A stretch of 64,000 bases of DNA from Asterochloris sp. CNOR1. Taxonomy: Eukaryota; Chlorophyta; Trebouxiophyceae; Trebouxiales; Trebouxiaceae. Positions 60,801-64,000 of this stretch are shown in pieces (position 1 is the first letter of the stretch; the number at the start of each line of letters is the position of its first letter). The notes beneath the pieces are model-generated. The model was given only the letters and a program-made list of their open reading frames with translations, was not told where the DNA came from and did not search any database. The stretch is from positions 1,178,001 to 1,242,000 of the forward strand of contig OZ017761.1 of assembly GCA_963969365.1 (NCBI GenBank), in the 5' to 3' direction. The position numbers and the translations under genes were made by a program.

Positions 60801-61736
60801 TCAGCTTCCAGCGTTTCTACAAGGACCAGTTGAAGGCCCAGCAGCAGCGGAAGGCCAACAAGTATTCCAACAGGGGGCGGCAGCACCACCACTCACAGCC
60901 CAGCTCCAAGCACAAGGCGGCCGACAAGGGCAGGGACAGAGTGCAGGAGATTGGCAGTGGGGGTCCCAAGGAGAGGCAAGGATCCGGCGGCGAGGCGGCC
61001 ACCAGACAAAAGGTCAGTGGCTTGCAAGACTGTACCGCGTGAAACAGCTGGCGGCGGCAAGAGCTCTTGGGTGGAATCGCATTGAGCTGTTGCTATGTGG
61101 AGCAGCAAGGTGTGCTTGAGAGTCCTGTGCAGGGGAAGCTGTGTGACCTGCCTGAAGCTGTCAAGGGCAGATGCAGTTGTCCCGTTGCAGCTGTGCTATG
61201 CACAATATATGCAGGAGCCCTGCTCTAAGTGTTCCTAGAGCCCTGCCTGCAGCTGTCCAAGGAGATTGATGATTATGCAGCTGTTGTGCTGAAGCCTGTC
61301 TTCAAGTCGAAGCAGCTCTCCAAGGAGGGATACAAGTGGGTGGTGAAGAGCACCGTTGAAAAGGTGGGCCGTGCTGCTTTGGAGTGCCTTTTGGCTGCTG
61401 TTGGCCGCCACTGCACGTTTGAGGTGGTGGTCAGTACATGGCCATGCAGATGACTGCCTCCCATGCATAGCAACACTGCAACTGTGCAGGTGCATCTGGG
61501 GTCTTGCTGCTGCCATTGATGCTCACAAGATGGCTGTGTTGCCAGGACTGGGGACTGCCCCATTTGATTTGCCTGACAGATGGCTTTTGCGCATTTGCAC
61601 CTGCACACCTGTCGTCTGTGTGCAGGTGCTCCGCGGAGCCACAGGCAACCCTGCTGAGGGGACATTCCTGACAGACGCGCGCAAACAGAAGATTGACAAG
61701 CTGCTGGCTGAATATGTGAAACGCGCACCAAAATAA
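48854..61736 (+). CDS. LSD1/KDM1-like histone demethylase with DEK_C and apparent TND/SRI-like C-terminus
   Basis: FAD amine oxidase of the H3K4me1/2 demethylase family. In-phase exons: 48854-49047, 49196-49260, 49426-49620, 50074-50162, 50456-50710, 51070-51245, 51358-51527, 51797-52312, 52722-52990, 53450-53633, 54186-54325, 54578-54731, 54955-55101, 55335-55438, 55733-55882, 56585-56720, 57669-57742 (GC donor). Order: SWIRM (RWHANDRQYFSLSEAL, WRFLHEQGYINTGVL), DEK_C (PTDAELTRWVVEKLQKADMT), FAD site VVGAGPAGLAAALHLK, VVLEARERVGGRVYTH, an Ala/Gln/acid-rich insert of about 250 residues where LSD1 has its tower, WNQDEEFGGFG, the LSD1-type Lys in GFGNLNK, and LFAGEHTC. A basic NLS-like stretch follows (GKRVRKDKPARRRR). 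Later exons (58253-58314, 58650-58808, 59215-59443, 59834-59979, 60155-60298, 60411-60485, 60758-61012, 61253-61363, 61626-61736) give TFIIS-N-like and SRI-like segments. Joins at 57743-58252 and 60486-60757 are unresolved, so two genes remain possible. Confidence 0.85.
49681..49882 (+). repeat. Donor ladder: copies of the end of LSD1 exon 49426-49620
   Basis: The exon end CTTGCATGAGCAGGGGTACA ... CTCCCAGCATGCAC|GTGAGAG (donor 49621) recurs at 49681-49757 (CCTGCACACGCACTGACT ... CTCCCAGCATGCTT|GCAAGTG, donor-like 49750) and at 49802-49882 (CTCTGCACGAGCAGGGTCCT ... CTGCCAGCATGCGC|GTGAGTG, donor-like 49874). About 70 bases of exon are repeated each time. Steps are 129 and 124 bases. Confidence 0.85.
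53728..53788 (+). repeat. Donor copy after LSD1 exon 53450-53633
   Basis: The exon end GGGGCAGCCCGTGAAGCGCA ... TGACTGTAACCACCGCCTCAG|GTGAGG recurs as GGGGCAGCTGGTGAAGGGTG ... GCGGTGACCACTGCCTCAG|GTAGGT. Step 146 bases. Confidence 0.8.
53980..54150 (+). repeat. Acceptor ladder before LSD1 exon 54186-54325
   Basis: The exon start (CAG|GGGAGAAGTTCAGGGGGC, AACGTGTCATTGTGACTGCC) is echoed at 53980-54037 (GATCTTCAAAGAGCAGCACT), 54060-54102 (TCCAGTGGGCAGCATGTCAC) and 54125-54150 (CCCAGGGGGCAGCATGCGGT). Steps are about 70 bases. Confidence 0.7.
55562..55604 (+). repeat. Donor-side copy after LSD1 exon 55335-55438
   Basis: GGCTGGCCCTTGTTTGCTGT ... ACTTGCCTGCACATGAGACC resembles the exon end GGAGGGTGCTGTTTGCTGGC ... 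CATACCTGCAAG|GTGGGTG. Diverged single copy, about 160 bases downstream. Confidence 0.55.
56228..56584 (+). repeat. 118-bp acceptor ladder before LSD1 exon 56585-56720
   Basis: Three units precede the true exon start CAG|GCGGAGGAGGAGGCGG, CAGATGCAGCTTTCCTGGCT. Copies begin after AG/CAG at 56230 (AAGGACCCAAAAGGCTGCAG), 56348 (GCGGAAGAGGATGCTGCAGA) and 56464 (AGGCAGAGGGTGCAGATGCA). Steps are 118, 116 and 121 bases. The downstream halves of the units also match one another (GCCATGCTGTGACTGTGCGC, GCCATGCTTGTTCACGGTC, GCCATGACTCTGTTCGCAT), so whole units were copied. Confidence 0.85.
56850..57105 (+). repeat. Donor ladder after LSD1 exon 56585-56720
   Basis: The exon end CCGCCAGGCGGCGCCGCC ... CTACGAATCTGCTG|GTAGGC recurs at 56850-56905 (CTGCCAGGCGCAGGCATC ... 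TTATAAGTCTGCTG|GCAAGCC) and 57050-57105 (CTGTCAGGTACCAACAGCCC ... TGCAAGTTTGCTG|GCAAGC). Both copies carry GC rather than GT at the donor. Steps are 177 and 196 bases. Confidence 0.8.
59089..59122 (+). repeat. Acceptor copy before exon 59215-59443
   Basis: CTTGCAGGTGCAGGACAGCT at 59091 resembles the true CCTGCAG|GTGCTGGACTGTA at 59208. Step 119 bases. Confidence 0.65.
61148..61203 (+). repeat. Acceptor copy before exon 61253-61363
   Basis: CCTGCCTGAAGCTGTCAAGG then GTTGCAGCTGTGCTATGC matches the true CCTGCCTGCAG|CTGTCCAAGG then TATGCAGCTGTTGTGCTG. About 50 bases are shared; step about 93 bases. Confidence 0.75.
61483..61517 (+). repeat. Acceptor copy before the last exon 61626-61736
   Basis: CTGTGCAGGTGCATCTGGGG resembles the true GTGTGCAG|GTGCTCCGCGG. 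Step about 135 bases. Short match, so moderate confidence. Confidence 0.5.
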
Positions 61737-62506
61737 GTGTGCACCAGCACCAGCACCCTGAATGTGAGCCTTGCACATGCCCGCTTAACAATGACTGGCT
61801 CACAACAGCTTTGTGCTAGTGTCTGGTGTACACTGATCTGCACCAAAGCCTGCCTTGTGAGCTCATCTGGCCAGAATGCGGTTTTTGCTCGATTTGCAAG
61901 TGGCCTGACGCAGTCATATGGCTGAAATGCAGTAGAAGTGTCAAGTGCTTCATGAACACATCATTAGAAGCTGGGTACAAGCTCAGCAGGCAGGGCATGG
62001 TAAGGATTTGAGAGATGAGTCAACAATGCGGGGGTTCGCTGCAAGGGGCAACAAGTTTTATGTGGTCATAGCTGTACTAGGCAGGCAGCATAAAGCATCA
62101 AATCCCAAGTCCAAATTACCTCCACTCAATGCAATTGCTTCTGCACGGCAAACAAATCGTTCTGGGGAAGAAGACCCGCTGGAAGTAGTGGCCCAGGTGG
62201 CCAGTGCAAGAGTGCAGCGGAGGAGCATGCCCACAGGGCCACAGGGTGGAGCAGGCTTGCCAGCATGGGACTGGCCTGCGTGTGTATTGATGGAGACCTT
62301 CACAGGAGGGGGGCTGTCTGCCGACACAGTGTGGGTAGGTGGGAATGAATGATGAACTGTGCTGGGGATGAATGATGAACTGGGGGCAGCGCCTGGTACA
62401 ATGAGATGTGGTGCGCGGTGCCGCATGTTCGAAGGCCCCTTAGTCCCCCTTCAGCCTGGCAGGGCCAGCCTGCTTTGCAGCACTACGGATCGGCATCAAC
62501 ACATCC
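61737..62506. other. Convergent intergenic region with a short tandem repeat
   Basis: Presumed 3'UTRs of the LSD1-like and Gln-rich genes. At 62341-62383 a block GGGAATGAATGATGAACTG is followed by GGGGATGAATGATGAACTGG, a tandem pair with a period of about 23 bases. No gene recognised. Confidence 0.5.
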
Positions 62507-64000
62507 TCACTTGGCAGCGCCGGCCTGCTGGGCAGTGGTTTTACGGCACTGCTCCAACTGGGCAGCCAGCCTCTCGAGAGCCAAGTCCTCCTGACTCTTC
62601 TGGGCACCTGTATTAGTGGCATCCATGGCGGGACCACCTACAGCAGCAGCACCCCCTGGCTGCTGCTGGGATGACTGGCCCAGCTGCTGCAGCCTTTGTT
62701 GCTGCACCAGCAGGGCCAGCAGCTGTGCAGGCAATGGGCCCGGGGCTCCCTGCAACATGGTCGGCTGCTGCTGCTTCGGGGCCAGCAGCTCAATCAGACG
62801 GTCATGGGTGCCTGCAGAAGGATAAGACTCCATGCTGAGGGGTTTGCCAGTGGCAGGCACAGAGGGAAGCATTTCACAGGGGCAGGCACCCACCCTGCCA
62901 TTGGCAGGCAGGGTGCGTAGCACTGCGCAGGCAGCAGCGTTTGGTTGCGAGGGGGCAGACCACGGCAGGCGGAGGGGTGAGCAGACAACAATGATTCACG
63001 CCGCCGGCGGTGAGAGGTGCCTGACCTCTTGCTGGCTTAATGTTGGCATTGGCATGTGCAGCTCACCTGCTCCAGCACCAGCCTGCTGCTGATGCTGGGC
63101 ACCAGCACCTCCCAGCCCACCACCAGCCATCAGAGCATTCATCTGCTGCCCCGCCAATGGCCTGACCTGCTGCTGCTGCTGCTGGGGCAGCATGGAGCCT
63201 CTCACAGCCATTTCGGCTGTAGCAGCGCGCGGCAACTGCTGCTGAGGCTGCGAGGCCTGCTGCAGGCTGCCCCACAGCATGGTCTCGGCGCTGCTTTTGC
63301 CGGCCAGCTGTGCAGCCAGGGCAGCCAAGGGGTCTGTCAGCTCCTGGGCGACTGCTGTCTGCGGCAGCTGCTGCTGCCGCAGCCCAGCAGGCTCGCCAGC
63401 GGCAGCGCCCAATATCTGCTGCCCGTGGGGCTGCTGATGGGGGGCTGGGCTGGCCCCAGCCTGAGCCTGAGCCTGAGCTTGCATGGTCTGCTGCGTTGGC
63501 TGGGTGATCGGCTGGCACACCAGGCCGGTGGAGGCAGCACTGCTGGTGCTGTCAGAGTTGACACCGATCTCTTTAGCTGGACCCGCAGCCGCCCCTGCAG
63601 CACAGTGCAGACCGGTGGAGAGGGCACAGTCCCATCTGGCAACCCCTCCATGTTGGGCCTGCGGCCACGAAGTGGCCTCCACAGGTCTTCTTGAAAATGC
63701 CACGACACACCTCCACCAGAGAGACCTGGCACGGCTGACGCGCTCAAGAAGCCACACCAGAGGCGCCTGGCCTCGAAACACTGAACAGGCCATGACCCGA
63801 CCTGGGGCTTTCCAAACACGCAGTGAGCATTGCTAGAGGCCCACATCAGCGCCGTTCAGAACTCCAGGGCTGAATCTAGTTCGCATGCAAGATCCTGACC
63901 TGAGGGACCAGGCAGCCCCTCATGGGTGGGCCCCGCCGCGCCCTGCCCGGCCAGCATGGCAGCGATGTGGCTGCCCCCCAGCTGCAGAGCCAGGGAGGCC
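62507..64000 (-). CDS. Gln-rich low-complexity protein, C-terminal part (5' end beyond window)
   Basis: Two clear exons in phase: 63594-63067 and 62811-62507 (stop at 62507-62509). A further exon runs off the window edge with a donor near 63900 (contains LALQLGGSHIAAMLAGQGAA and ends before GTCAGG). The stretch between about 63600 and 63890 is not resolved. The protein is rich in Gln, Ala and Pro, with poly-Gln coded by CAG/CTG runs (about 63168-63191), and hydrophobic helical blocks such as LTDPLAALAAQLAGKS and PAQLLALLVQQQRLQQLG. It ends LAAQLEQCRKTTAQQAGAAK. Such composition is common in transcription coactivators and RNA-granule proteins, but I see no domain and propose no function. Confidence 0.65.

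Noticed and set aside
63160-63200. CTG/CAG runs in the Gln-rich gene as an unstable microsatellite of special interest
   Set aside because: Short poly-Gln runs coded by CAG are common in GC-rich algal genes; nothing distinguishes this one.

Overview
The window is nuclear DNA from an intron-dense, moderately GC-rich green alga. I infer a core chlorophyte, most likely a trebouxiophyte, but the genus cannot be fixed from sequence alone. The evidence is plastid-directed proteins (CURT1, FabG-type ketoacyl-ACP reductase), eukaryotic housekeeping proteins (centrin, NTF2, an LSD1-type demethylase, a full-size ABCG transporter) and GT-AG/GC-AG introns roughly every 50-250 coding bases. I saw no rRNA, tRNA, CRISPR array, bacterial operon or recognisable transposon.

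Layout, left to right: the 3' part of an unrecognised Ser/Pro/Ala-rich protein (+, to 2726); the thylakoid curvature protein CURT1 (+, 2911-4547); a class I 3',5'-cyclic nucleotide phosphodiesterase (+, about 4962-14518); an M20D amidohydrolase of the IAA-amino-acid hydrolase type (-, 20832-15219); a SOUL haem-binding protein (+, 20901-23136); a 17-kb PDR-type ABCG transporter (-, 40748-23501); centrin (-, 44755-42066); plastid 3-oxoacyl-ACP reductase (+, 44931-47069); NTF2 (-, 48574-47286); a large LSD1-like gene with DEK_C and, in the same apparent model, TFIIS-N-like and SRI-like segments (+, 48854-61736); and the 3' end of a Gln-rich protein (-, 64000-62507). For the CURT1, amidohydrolase, SOUL, centrin, FabG and NTF2 genes the exons I assembled by hand keep frame from ATG to stop. 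The genes are an ordinary mixed nuclear neighbourhood, not a pathway cluster; three pairs are divergent over short gaps.

The strongest unexplained signal is in the introns. Many carry degenerate tandem copies of the neighbouring exon-intron junction, here called splice-junction ladders. A donor ladder repeats the last 20-70 bases of the upstream exon plus its donor; an acceptor ladder repeats the acceptor plus the first 20-50 bases of the downstream exon. Steps are usually about 60-130 bp and sometimes 180-200 bp. They occur in at least seven different genes. In one case the duplicated unit is a whole 75-bp exon, giving two in-frame copies separated by only 30 bp, which suggests mutually exclusive exons. 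All repeat calls were made by eye and need a self-alignment and RNA-seq to confirm.
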